Shown piece after piece: positions 56,298 through 63,361 of a stretch of 64,000 bases of DNA. The position numbers were made by a program, and so were the translations under genes. The number at the start of each line of letters is the position of its first letter. Position 1 is the stretch's first letter. Location of the stretch: contig NZ_BPFH01000004.1 in assembly GCF_019655435.1 (NCBI RefSeq), positions 248,001 to 312,000 of the forward strand, written 5' to 3'. Origin of the DNA: Jannaschia pagri (GTDB lineage Bacteria; Pseudomonadota; Alphaproteobacteria; Rhodobacterales; Rhodobacteraceae). The notes beneath the pieces were generated by a model. That model was not told the origin of the DNA and did not search any database. It was given only the letters and a program-made list of their open reading frames with translations.

Positions 56298-56752
56298 GGT
56301 TGCACAACGGGCAAACCGCGGGCCAACCATCCGGGACCGGCCGCGGATCCGAGCATCCCTTCGGGGACGTCAATGATGCGGGTAAACCCGGCCTCCTCCA
56401 GGCGGGCGCTCATCCGGTCGGATCGCACACCGCGTGCACAGATCAGCGCGACCGGAGTGTCTGTGGCCCCGCCGGTCAAGTCGGCCAACGCCTCGACAAA
56501 GTCGTCCCGCCGCATGTCCAACGGCTTTGCCCCTTCGGCGATCCCCGTGCGGGCCCATTCGTCCGGGCGGCGGATATCGATCATCAGGATCTCCCCCGCG
56601 CGTATGGCAGCCAGCGCATCGGGGGGTGTCACCTCAGACCCCTCGAAGCGATCGCGCCGTCCATAGACGACCCCTGCGGCCGTCAAAGCGAAAGCTGCGC
56701 CAGCCCCGCCAACCAAAATCTGCCTGCGGCTCAATGGGATCTGTTTCAACAT
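56294..56752 (-). CDS. Exported rhodanese-like domain protein
   Basis: The 152-residue protein has a twin-arginine-like leader (SRRQILVGGAGAAFALTAAG) and one rhodanese domain with IDIRRPDEWARTGIAEGA and the active loop ALICARGVRSDRMS, keeping the catalytic Cys. It would handle sulfane sulfur or redox chemistry in the periplasm. It is the first gene of a two-gene operon with the esterase. Confidence 0.85.
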   Translation of the reverse strand: MLKQIPLSRRQILVGGAGAAFALTAAGVVYGRRDRFEGSEVTPPDALAAIRAGEILMIDIRRPDEWARTGIAEGAKPLDMRRDDFVEALADLTGGATDTPVALICARGVRSDRMSARLEEAGFTRIIDVPEGMLGSAAGPGWLARGLPVVQP

Positions 56753-56811
56753 GGGGGCCTTCCAACGACTGACTGCCTCGCTGTCTAAGCCGATCCCACC
56801 TGCCGCCCCAA

Positions 56812-56837
56812 GTCACGTTCCGGTGACGCACCGTCAC
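56812..56837. repeat. Triple GTCAC/GTGAC half-site array
   Basis: GTCAC (56812-56816), GTGAC (56823-56827) and GTCAC (56833-56837) alternate in direction at 11- and 10-bp steps, about one helical turn each. The last two form the perfect palindrome GTGACG-CAC-CGTCAC. The array lies in the 220-bp divergent region between the rhodanese gene and cheD. Confidence 0.5.
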
Positions 56838-56972
56838 GGCGCGGGGCCGAAAACCCCGGCGCCCCATTAAGTCAATCTTCAGCATCAGACGCCATGAAAA
56901 GAGCCACCATGTGGTCGGAGCCCTATATGTCGCCGTTTGGCCCCAAACTGATTCCCGAGTGGGGCCGCTAGC

Positions 56973-57521
56973 ATGGTCCCATGTCCTTCGTTGCCAAGTG
57001 ACCTCCGCCCGGACGACAGCGTGACCCATCAGATCGAGGTGGCGCAGGGGGCCATGCGTATTTCGAACGATCCGCAGCTTGAGTTGGTCGCCACGCTCGG
57101 ATCCTGCGTTTCCGTTTGTCTGTTTGACATGTGCGGCCAGTGGGGTGGCATGAACCACATCTATAAGAACGTCTCGACGGAGCCTTTGGGCGACGCCGCC
57201 GTCATTGCGGAAGCGGAACGCCTGGTGAATGCCCTGATGCAAAAGGGCGTCTCACGCCGTCGGTTGGGGGCACGGATAACCGGTGGGGCGCATGTGCTTT
57301 TGCGGGGCAAGCGCCACGGCCTGGCCATCGCGGAGGCGTGCATGGGGTATCTGACGCGCGAGGGGATCCCTCTGCTTGGGGTGAGCATCGGAGGCGAAAG
57401 TGCGCGGCGCATTCGCTTCCATCCGGTGACGGGCCGATTGGTTGTCGCAGCCCTGGCGAAGACGCGGATCACGGGGGCGCCTGCCCCGGCGAGCAACGGG
57501 AACGCGCCGGAGTTGTTCTAG
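56973..57521 (+). CDS. cheD: CheD-family chemoreceptor glutamine deamidase
   Basis: The 182-residue protein matches CheD: the motif LVATLGSCVSVCLFD with the catalytic Thr and Cys, the following GGMNHIYK with the catalytic His, and ARITGGAHVLLRGKRHGLAIAEACMGYLTREGIPLLGVSIGGESARRIRFHPVTGRLVV. It deamidates Gln residues of chemoreceptors. No other chemotaxis gene is in the window, so it stands alone here. The His-Ile-Tyr-Lys context differs from the usual His-x-Leu-Pro. Confidence 0.85.
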   Translation: MVPCPSLPSDLRPDDSVTHQIEVAQGAMRISNDPQLELVATLGSCVSVCLFDMCGQWGGMNHIYKNVSTEPLGDAAVIAEAERLVNALMQKGVSRRRLGARITGGAHVLLRGKRHGLAIAEACMGYLTREGIPLLGVSIGGESARRIRFHPVTGRLVVAALAKTRITGAPAPASNGNAPELF

Positions 57522-57755
57522 GCGTTGTCCTCTGCCGCCTGGAGCGGCTGCGGTAATGTACGAGGCTAGCAGGCTCGGCGCGTCAGTCGGGCATTGGATG
57601 GCTCCCACCCATGTTGCCCTCATCCCCGGGACAGGCGGGTCGCCTAGCTGGACAGCTCACCCGCAATTGCTGGGTGAACGGCGATGGACAGGTCATGGAC
57701 GGTCGCTACACTCCGTCAGGCGGCGGTTTTCCCGCCAACCTCAAAGGAGTACCCC

Positions 57756-58922
57756 TTGGCCCTTCTCTCCCAGTTCGACGATTGGCACGACGACATCACA
57801 GCTTGGCGCAGGGACCTGCATGCACACCCAGAACTGAAGTATGACACCCACCGCACCAGCGCCTTTGTGGCGGACCGACTGCGTGCCTTCGGTTGCGATG
57901 AGGTGGTCGAGGGGATCGGTCGCACCGGTGTTGTGGGTCTGATCCATGGGCAGCAAGGTCTCCAGGCCCGCACCATTGGTTTGCGTGCGGATATGGACGC
58001 TTTGCCAATCCAAGAGGCCACTGGCGCACCCCATGCCTCCGTGGTTCCGGGGAAGATGCACGCGTGTGGCCATGACGGTCACACGGCGATGCTGCTGGGT
58101 GCGGCCCGGTACTTGGCCGAGACACGGGCTTTTTCGGGCACCGTCGCAGTCATCTTTCAACCCGCCGAAGAGGGGGGTGCAGGCGCTGCCGCCATGGTCG
58201 AGGATGGCCTGATGACCCGTTTCGGGATCTCCGAGGTCTACGGTCTGCACAACTCTCCGCTGTTGCCCTTTGGTCAGTTCGCCATCCGATCGGGCCCTTT
58301 CTATGCGGCGGTCGATAGCTTCCGCATCGATGTGCGCGGACGCGGCGGCCACGCGGCGCGCCCCCATCAGACAGTGGATACGACCCTGGCGGCATCGGCG
58401 ATTGTGATGGCGTTGCAGAGCATCGTTGCCCGGAACACGGACCCGCAGCAGCCTGTCGTTGTCTCTGTCACGGCCTTTCACACCGAAGGGGACGCGTTCA
58501 ATGTCATTCCCGACGGGGCGACCCTGCGTGGCACCCTGCGCAGCTTTGACGGCACCGTGCGCGACGCAACCCTGACCCGCATGGCGGAGGTCATCGAAGC
58601 AACGGCCCAAGCCTACGGCGCCACGGCCCGTTTGCACCAAGAAGAAGAGCCATACCCCGTGATGGTGAACCACGGGGCGGAAACGGAACACTGCGTCGCG
58701 GCAGCAACCCAAGTGGTCGGCACCTGCGACGACAACGCCCCGCGAACCACCGGCGGTGAGGATTTCGCCTATATGCTAGAGGCTTGTCCGGGCGCATACA
58801 TCCAACTTGGCATTGGACATGGTCCGGGCCTTCACCATCCCGCATATGACTTCAATGACGCGATTATCCCCATCGGATGCTCCTATTGGGTCACCTTGGC
58901 CGAGGCGCGCTTGGCCCCGTAA
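57756..58922 (+). CDS. M20-family amidohydrolase (hippurate hydrolase-like)
   Basis: The 388-residue protein has the M20D signatures WRRDLHAHPELKYDT, GLRADMDALPIQE, HACGHDGHTAMLLGAARYLA, FQPAEEGGAGAAAMVEDGL and, in the dimerisation part, GRGGHAARPHQTVD. It cleaves N-acyl amino acids using two metal ions. TTG 57756 was chosen because AAGGAG stands 7 bases upstream and the family start falls there; upstream in-frame ATG codons lack ribosome sites. The substrate is not defined. Confidence 0.9.
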   Translation: MALLSQFDDWHDDITAWRRDLHAHPELKYDTHRTSAFVADRLRAFGCDEVVEGIGRTGVVGLIHGQQGLQARTIGLRADMDALPIQEATGAPHASVVPGKMHACGHDGHTAMLLGAARYLAETRAFSGTVAVIFQPAEEGGAGAAAMVEDGLMTRFGISEVYGLHNSPLLPFGQFAIRSGPFYAAVDSFRIDVRGRGGHAARPHQTVDTTLAASAIVMALQSIVARNTDPQQPVVVSVTAFHTEGDAFNVIPDGATLRGTLRSFDGTVRDATLTRMAEVIEATAQAYGATARLHQEEEPYPVMVNHGAETEHCVAAATQVVGTCDDNAPRTTGGEDFAYMLEACPGAYIQLGIGHGPGLHHPAYDFNDAIIPIGCSYWVTLAEARLAP

Positions 58923-58994
58923 TCGGCGGGCATCTGCCAGGCTATACCTTTGCTCGTCTTGTGACATCCGGCCCAGGCAGGTTACAGGGAAGCT

Positions 58995-59672
58995 ATGGGG
59001 ACGGGGGTTTCGTATTCGAGCAGGCCGTGGGTTGGCCGTGTGATCGCACTGGCCTGCGCTGCCTGGAGCAGTCCCGCCCTGGCCCACCCCCATGTCTTTG
59101 TCGATGGTGGCGTAGACATCGTCTTTGACGAAGCCGGCCAGATCACTGCGCTCGAGATCACATGGGTCTTCGATCCGCTGGACTCGCTCTATCAGGTCGC
59201 AGCCCATGGAGTGTCTCCGCTTCCAGACGGGACGCTGAGCGATGAAGACACAGCGCGGATGACAGAAGCGCTTCAAATGTTTCCCGATGATTTCGACGGG
59301 TCTGCCCATGTCTCCGTCGTGGGCGTGCCCGTTGCGCTGTCCTGGCCCGAAGACGTGGAGGTGAGCATGGTCGACGGTCGCCTCCGACAGGCTTTTCGGC
59401 GGGCGTTGGAGACACCCTTAGATGTGACAGACCTGCCGGTGGAAATCGGGTTCTACGAACGGACGTACTTTTTCGACTTTTCGATCACGCAACAGCCAGA
59501 GTTGCGTTCTGCGCCGTCGGGCTGTAACGCGGCGGTTGTTCCGTTTGTCCCGGAAACGGCAAGCCAGGCGGTTCTGGATATGCTGGCGCGTCTGGCGAGT
59601 GATACGGCGCCCGAGGATGCAAATGCCGGGGCGCTCGTGGCAGATAGGATTGTGATGACATGCGTGCCTTGA
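58995..59672 (+). CDS. Periplasmic DUF1007-family protein, partner of the nickel/cobalt transporter
   Basis: The 225-residue protein has a signal peptide ending SSPALAHPHVFVDGG. The mature N-terminus begins with histidines (HPHVFVDG), the hallmark of DUF1007. Segments DEAGQITALEITWVFDPLDSL and GFYERTYFFDFSI also fit. These proteins are usually encoded next to NicO/RcnA-type transporters and probably bind metal in the periplasm. It overlaps the transporter gene by 13 bp. Confidence 0.85.
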   Translation: MGTGVSYSSRPWVGRVIALACAAWSSPALAHPHVFVDGGVDIVFDEAGQITALEITWVFDPLDSLYQVAAHGVSPLPDGTLSDEDTARMTEALQMFPDDFDGSAHVSVVGVPVALSWPEDVEVSMVDGRLRQAFRRALETPLDVTDLPVEIGFYERTYFFDFSITQQPELRSAPSGCNAAVVPFVPETASQAVLDMLARLASDTAPEDANAGALVADRIVMTCVP

Positions 59673-60541
59673 TGTGGTCGGTCGGCGGGTTGGTTGCGGT
59701 TGTGGGCGCCATCTGGTTGGCGACCGAGATCCTACCCGATGCGACCGCTTGGATCCTGCTGCAACAGCGTGCCTATCAGGGCGACATCGCCGAGGCCGTG
59801 CGCGCGTTGCAAGGCGGCGCCCCTGGGGCTTGGCTCACGCTGATCGTGGCCACAGGTGGGTATGGCCTGATCCATGCGGCGGGGCCTGGGCATGGGAAGT
59901 ACCTGATCGGGGGGACCGGGCTCGCCTCGGATGTGTCCGCTAAGGCGCTGCTGTCCTTGGCGGTCCTCTCCAGCCTGTTGCAAGCGGCTTGGGCGGTGGT
60001 GCTCGTCTACGGGGGGTTCTGGATCTTTGGGTTGATCGCCCCGCAGGTGACGGATCTGGCAGAGACCGTTTTGGCCCCGGCAAGCTATGCCGCCATTGCG
60101 GCGATCGGAGGCGTGTTTGCCTATCGCGGGGCCAAGGGGCTGTGGCGGGTCACACAACCTGTGCCTCAGACCACGTGCGGGTGCGGCCATGCCCATGGCC
60201 CGAGCGCCGAAGAGGTCGCGCGCCTGACCGGCTGGCGGGATGCCGTGCCCCTGGTGCTGAGCGTTGCGATCCGGCCCTGTACGGGCGCGATATTCCTGTT
60301 GGTGATTGCCTGGCAGTTGGACCTGGCCCTTGCGGGCATTGTCGGGGTGGCGGCCATGGGCCTTGGGACAGCCATCCTGACATCGGGTGTGGCGGTGTCG
60401 AGCGTCGCTGCACGGGGTCTGGCGCTGCTGTCGAGCGGCGGGACGGGGCAGTTGTCGCTGGTTGCCCCGGCCCTGCAAATCGCGGCGGGTGTCGTGATCG
60501 CGGTCATCAGCCTGAGCCTCTTGCGAGCGGCCTTGGGCTAA
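59660..60541 (+). CDS. NicO/RcnA-family nickel/cobalt transporter
   Basis: The 293-residue protein has about six membrane segments, the signature HAAGPGHGKYLIGG, a Cys/His cytoplasmic loop (CGCGHAHG), and the second signature SVAIRPCTGAIFLLVIAW. The family exports or imports Ni and Co; the short His loop and pairing with DUF1007 do not settle direction or metal. It is translationally coupled to the DUF1007 gene. Confidence 0.85.
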   Translation: MRALMWSVGGLVAVVGAIWLATEILPDATAWILLQQRAYQGDIAEAVRALQGGAPGAWLTLIVATGGYGLIHAAGPGHGKYLIGGTGLASDVSAKALLSLAVLSSLLQAAWAVVLVYGGFWIFGLIAPQVTDLAETVLAPASYAAIAAIGGVFAYRGAKGLWRVTQPVPQTTCGCGHAHGPSAEEVARLTGWRDAVPLVLSVAIRPCTGAIFLLVIAWQLDLALAGIVGVAAMGLGTAILTSGVAVSSVAARGLALLSSGGTGQLSLVAPALQIAAGVVIAVISLSLLRAALG

Positions 60542-60745
60542 GGTTGCCGTATTGCGGTCGGTGCCGACGGCCCGGGACGTCACCGCCTGGCGCGGCGCCC
60601 CTGCTGATGCGGAGACCATTGGGGCAGACTGAGTGATCCAGGTCTCCTGATGACGGTCTGCTTGTGTTCCTTCCTCCGTTGAGACCGCGCCCTCGCGGCT
60701 CTTCAAGTCAAGCGTGTCCCAGAACCAGTCGGCTACCCGAGTGTC

Positions 60746-60991
60746 TCACCTGAGAGCTGTGGCAGGGGCAGGTGTTTGCGCTGCTTCGCCATCGTTCTCG
60801 ATCTCCACATCTGGCACCGTGACGGTCCGGTCGTCATGCAAGACCTCGCCAATGTCGGCTTCAAACGTCGACGGCTGGTCATCAATCACCAAAGGTGCTG
60901 CGCGACCGCTTTGGTCCGGCTGCGTGATCCATAAGCTCGCCAAGAGAACGAGCGCGCTGATGAGGATTGCAAGGGTCGTTCCAACCTTCAT
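60746..60991 (-). CDS. Small membrane-anchored hypothetical protein, probably stress-induced
   Basis: The 81-residue product has one N-terminal hydrophobic segment (TTLAILISALVLLASLWI) and an acidic periplasmic tail. A strong ribosome site (GGAAAGGAG) precedes the ATG at 60991. A GGAAC-N16-TGTT element lies directly upstream. No family was recognised. Confidence 0.7.
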   Translation of the reverse strand: MKVGTTLAILISALVLLASLWITQPDQSGRAAPLVIDDQPSTFEADIGEVLHDDRTVTVPDVEIENDGEAAQTPAPATALR

Positions 60992-61017
60992 AGCTGTCTC
61001 CTTTCCTATGGAAGGAG

Positions 61018-61042
61018 AACACGTCGCAGCGGCCTATGTTCC
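61018..61042 (-). promoter_or_regulatory. EcfG-type (general stress sigma) promoter for the small membrane gene
   Basis: On the minus strand GGAAC (61038-61042) and TGTT (61018-61021) are 16 bp apart, and the start codon is about 27 bp downstream. The alphaproteobacterial EcfG consensus is GGAAC-N16/17-CGTT. Confidence 0.65.
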
Positions 61043-61101
61043 GCCTCTCGGGTGCTGCGTACGAGCCTATGCGGATCTGCGCCGGGACAGGCACCGCAGT
61101 C

Positions 61102-61272
61102 TCAGGCGGAATCGTCGGTCATGATCCCCAGGGCAACGGACACTGCGGACAAGGTCATGAAGATGACGAACAGAATTTGCGCGATCCCGGCGGAGGCGCT
61201 GGCGATCCCACCAAAGGCGAACAGCCCGGAGATCACCGCGATTGCGAGGAATGTGGCGGCCCAGCTGAGCAT
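61102..61272 (-). CDS. DUF1328/UPF0391-family small membrane protein
   Basis: The 56-residue product ([20 protein letters not shown], then a Gly/Ala hinge and [20 protein letters not shown]) matches the DUF1328 two-helix membrane family. Members are often stress-induced in proteobacteria. ATG 61272 follows AAGGATC; a longer frame to 61311 would overlap the promoter. A perfect EcfG-type promoter lies upstream. Confidence 0.88.
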   Translation of the reverse strand: MLSWAATFLAIAVISGLFAFGGIASASAGIAQILFVIFMTLSAVSVALGIMTDDSA

Positions 61273-61301
61273 TGGTTGATCCTTACTGCGTCTGACCACT
61301 G

Positions 61302-61326
61302 AACGGACCAAAGCGTTCTTTGTTCC
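61302..61326 (-). promoter_or_regulatory. EcfG-type promoter for the DUF1328 gene
   Basis: On the minus strand GGAAC (61322-61326) and CGTT (61302-61305) are exactly 16 bp apart, a perfect match to the consensus, 30 bp before the ATG. Confidence 0.8.
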
Positions 61327-61345
61327 GCAGCCCGTGTCGGGGCAC

Positions 61346-61699
61346 CTAGAGCAGCGACAGGCGGCGGAAGACGGCCATCAAGTCGCGCTCCCGAAAGGGT
61401 TGCTCCAATCGGTACACGCGACGCGCGTCGTCGTGTTCCGCCGGTTGGCCGTTCAGGATCACAATCGGCACGCCGGTCGCCATCCACGTCACGACTGTGG
61501 GATGATCCAAGATCGCAGTGCTGTCGCCCTCCACAATCGCGAGGCTGGGCCACAGCTTGGTTGCGTCATCGAGCGTTTGAAAGACACGCACATCCGTGAT
61601 GCCGCACCCATTCAGGACTTCCTCCAGATCGTCAGCCACCAGGGGGCTTTTGTTTACAATGACCGAGAGACCCCGCGCGGGGGAGGATCCAGTGTCCAT
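61346..61699 (-). CDS. Degenerate receiver-domain protein
   Basis: The 117-residue product has the size and strand-helix pattern of a response-regulator receiver ([51 protein letters not shown]). The phosphorylation-site Asp of the third strand appears as Glu (IVEGD), and the usual acidic pair and Lys are altered (VNKSP; LEQPF for KP). It is probably a non-phosphorylated receiver-like partner. ATG 61699 was chosen at the start of the fold; its ribosome site is weak. It is divergent from the Crp/Fnr gene beside PhyR-controlled genes. Confidence 0.65.
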   Translation of the reverse strand: MDTGSSPARGLSVIVNKSPLVADDLEEVLNGCGITDVRVFQTLDDATKLWPSLAIVEGDSTAILDHPTVVTWMATGVPIVILNGQPAEHDDARRVYRLEQPFRERDLMAVFRRLSLL

Positions 61700-61723
61700 C
61701 GAGTTGTCCCATATCAACGGCCC

Positions 61724-61748
61724 GGAACGATTCTCGCCCGGCTGCGTT
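61724..61748 (+). promoter_or_regulatory. EcfG-type promoter for the Crp/Fnr gene
   Basis: GGAAC (61724-61728) and CGTT (61745-61748) are exactly 16 bp apart, a perfect consensus match, 64 bp before the start codon. Confidence 0.75.
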
Positions 61749-61812
61749 GGGCCACCATGCCCACGCCTGCACCTTGGGGCATTAAACTGTGACATAGCTG
61801 ACAACGGAAATC

Positions 61813-62541
61813 ATGGTTACGAACTGCACGCACTGTCCGCTGAGAAAACTGGACATCTTCGAAAGCCTTACGGCAGACAGCATCTCCTTCCTCCAACGGT
61901 TCAAATCGGGTGAATTGAAAGTCGACGCGGGTACGCCGCTTTTGATGGAGGGATCGAACAGCCCACAATTGTTCACCGCGCTCAAAGGGATGGGGGTACG
62001 CTATAAGCTGCTGCCTAACGGTCGTCGGCAGGTGGTGAACTTTGTGTTGCCCGGTGACTTCGTTGGTTTGCAGGCGGGCGTCATGGGTGAGATGAAGCAT
62101 TCCGTGGAGGCGACCACACCCATGGTCCTATGTGTATTCGACCGGTCAGAATTGTGGACGCTGTTTAAAACACAACCGGAACGCGCCTTTGACCTGACTT
62201 GGGCGGCAGCCATGGAGGAGCATTTCTTGGGGGAGGCGCTGACCTCTATCGGACAGATGTCCGCTATGGAGCGCATTGCCTGGGGGCTCGTGCGGTTCCA
62301 CGGGCGATGCGAGAACCTTGGTTTGATTGATGGGACGAAATGTCCATTTCCCTATCGTCAACAGGATCTGGCGGATGCTTTGGGGTTGTCCCTCGTCCAT
62401 ACCAACAAAACCCTGATGAAACTGCGGGATAGGCAAATCCTATCGATCAACGATGGGATCTTGCAGATCATGGACATCGAAGAAGCGAAGACCGTCGCCC
62501 TTCTGCCCATCGATCTCCCTGGTCGGCGGCCACTCATTTGA
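61813..62541 (+). CDS. Crp/Fnr-family transcriptional regulator
   Basis: The 242-residue protein has a cyclic-nucleotide-binding-like beta-barrel (LKVDAGTPLLMEGSNSPQLFTALKGMGVRYKLLPNGRRQVVNFVLPGDFVGL), a dimer helix, and a C-terminal helix-turn-helix (YRQQDLADALGLSLVHTNKTLMKLRDRQIL). Only two Cys are near the N-terminus (CTHCPL), not the four expected for an iron-sulfur FNR. The effector is therefore uncertain. It is preceded by a perfect EcfG-type promoter. Confidence 0.88.
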   Translation: MVTNCTHCPLRKLDIFESLTADSISFLQRFKSGELKVDAGTPLLMEGSNSPQLFTALKGMGVRYKLLPNGRRQVVNFVLPGDFVGLQAGVMGEMKHSVEATTPMVLCVFDRSELWTLFKTQPERAFDLTWAAAMEEHFLGEALTSIGQMSAMERIAWGLVRFHGRCENLGLIDGTKCPFPYRQQDLADALGLSLVHTNKTLMKLRDRQILSINDGILQIMDIEEAKTVALLPIDLPGRRPLI

Positions 62542-62623
62542 TTTGACTGCTATGCGCGCGCTTGGCCGAGGCTTCCGATCTTTCGAAGATACCAACTGTC
62601 ATACGAACACCCGCTGTCTGGTC

Positions 62624-62648
62624 GGAACCAATTGGGGCGCTTGTTGTT
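62624..62648 (+). promoter_or_regulatory. EcfG-type promoter for dps
   Basis: GGAAC (62624-62628) and TGTT (62645-62648) are 16 bp apart, 152 bp before the dps start. The leader would be about 145 bases. It differs from consensus at one base of the -10 box. Confidence 0.55.
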
Positions 62649-62800
62649 TCTTTAGTGCAAGCGCGCCCAAAAGGCAGCGCGCACCACGAAACCTGAGCGC
62701 CCGGCAGGGTCGATCATGGGGGTATCCACTGTCGATCAACAGTGGGGCGCCTCGATCATTCAGCCCGCACTTGGGCGCCTGAGACTAAATGGAGAGAGTT

Positions 62801-63298
62801 ATGACAAGCCCGCTGAACGTTGTGCCAAAGACCGAGCCCGTGGAAACGGGTGTTCGGGACGTTGAGGGGATCGCGAGCGGCCTCGCTGACGTGTTGGCAG
62901 ATACCTACCGTCTGATCTTCAAAACCCATGCCTATCATTGGAACGTGACGGGCCCGACTTTCTACTCGGTGCACAAACTCACCGAAGAGCAATATGAGGA
63001 TATGTTCACCGCCGCCGATGAACTGGCCGAGCGTATCCGGTCGCTGGGGCAGCTGGCGCCCATGCAAATGGCAGACATCATGGAGCGGTCCCGCGTGCAG
63101 GACCCTAAGGGCGTGCTATCGGCCGGCGAGATGGTCGAAGACTTGGCCGCTGATCATGAGAAACTGGCCCACCGTCTGCACGGCCTCGTCGATCTGGTCG
63201 AGGGGCGGAAAGACCCGGTGACAGAAGACCTCGCAACCGAGCGCTCGGCTTTCCATGAGCAGGCCGCCTGGATGCTTCGGGCGCTTGCCGCGCACTAA
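62801..63298 (+). CDS. dps: Dps-family DNA-protection ferritin-like protein
   Basis: The 165-residue protein has the Dps ferroxidase signature KTHAYHWNVTGPTFYSVHKLTEEQYEDMFTAADELAERIRSLG, a four-helix ferritin-like fold. It forms a dodecamer that stores iron and protects DNA in stress. ATG 62801 is preceded by GGAGAGAG; an in-frame ATG at 62789 is less likely. It is likely under PhyR-EcfG control. Confidence 0.93.
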   Translation: MTSPLNVVPKTEPVETGVRDVEGIASGLADVLADTYRLIFKTHAYHWNVTGPTFYSVHKLTEEQYEDMFTAADELAERIRSLGQLAPMQMADIMERSRVQDPKGVLSAGEMVEDLAADHEKLAHRLHGLVDLVEGRKDPVTEDLATERSAFHEQAAWMLRALAAH

Positions 63299-63308
63299 CC
63301 ATAAGTGT

Positions 63309-63336
63309 GCGCCCCGGTTCTCGCGAGCCGGGGCGC
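63309..63336. terminator. Hairpin terminator between dps and phyR
   Basis: GCGCCCCGG (63309-63317) pairs with CCGGGGCGC (63328-63336) between the convergent genes. No T-run follows. A second stem, GTGAGAG (63343-63349) and CTCTCAC (63359-63365), reaches the phyR stop codon; GGGCGCTACT occurs twice in the region (63331 and 63351). Confidence 0.6.
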
Positions 63337-63361
63337 TACTTGGTGAGAGCGGGCGCTACTC

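Noticed and set aside
58923-58994. Possible metal or cobalamin riboswitch before the nickel/cobalt transporter pair
   Set aside because: The gap is only 72 bp and shows none of the conserved cobalamin or NiCo riboswitch elements.
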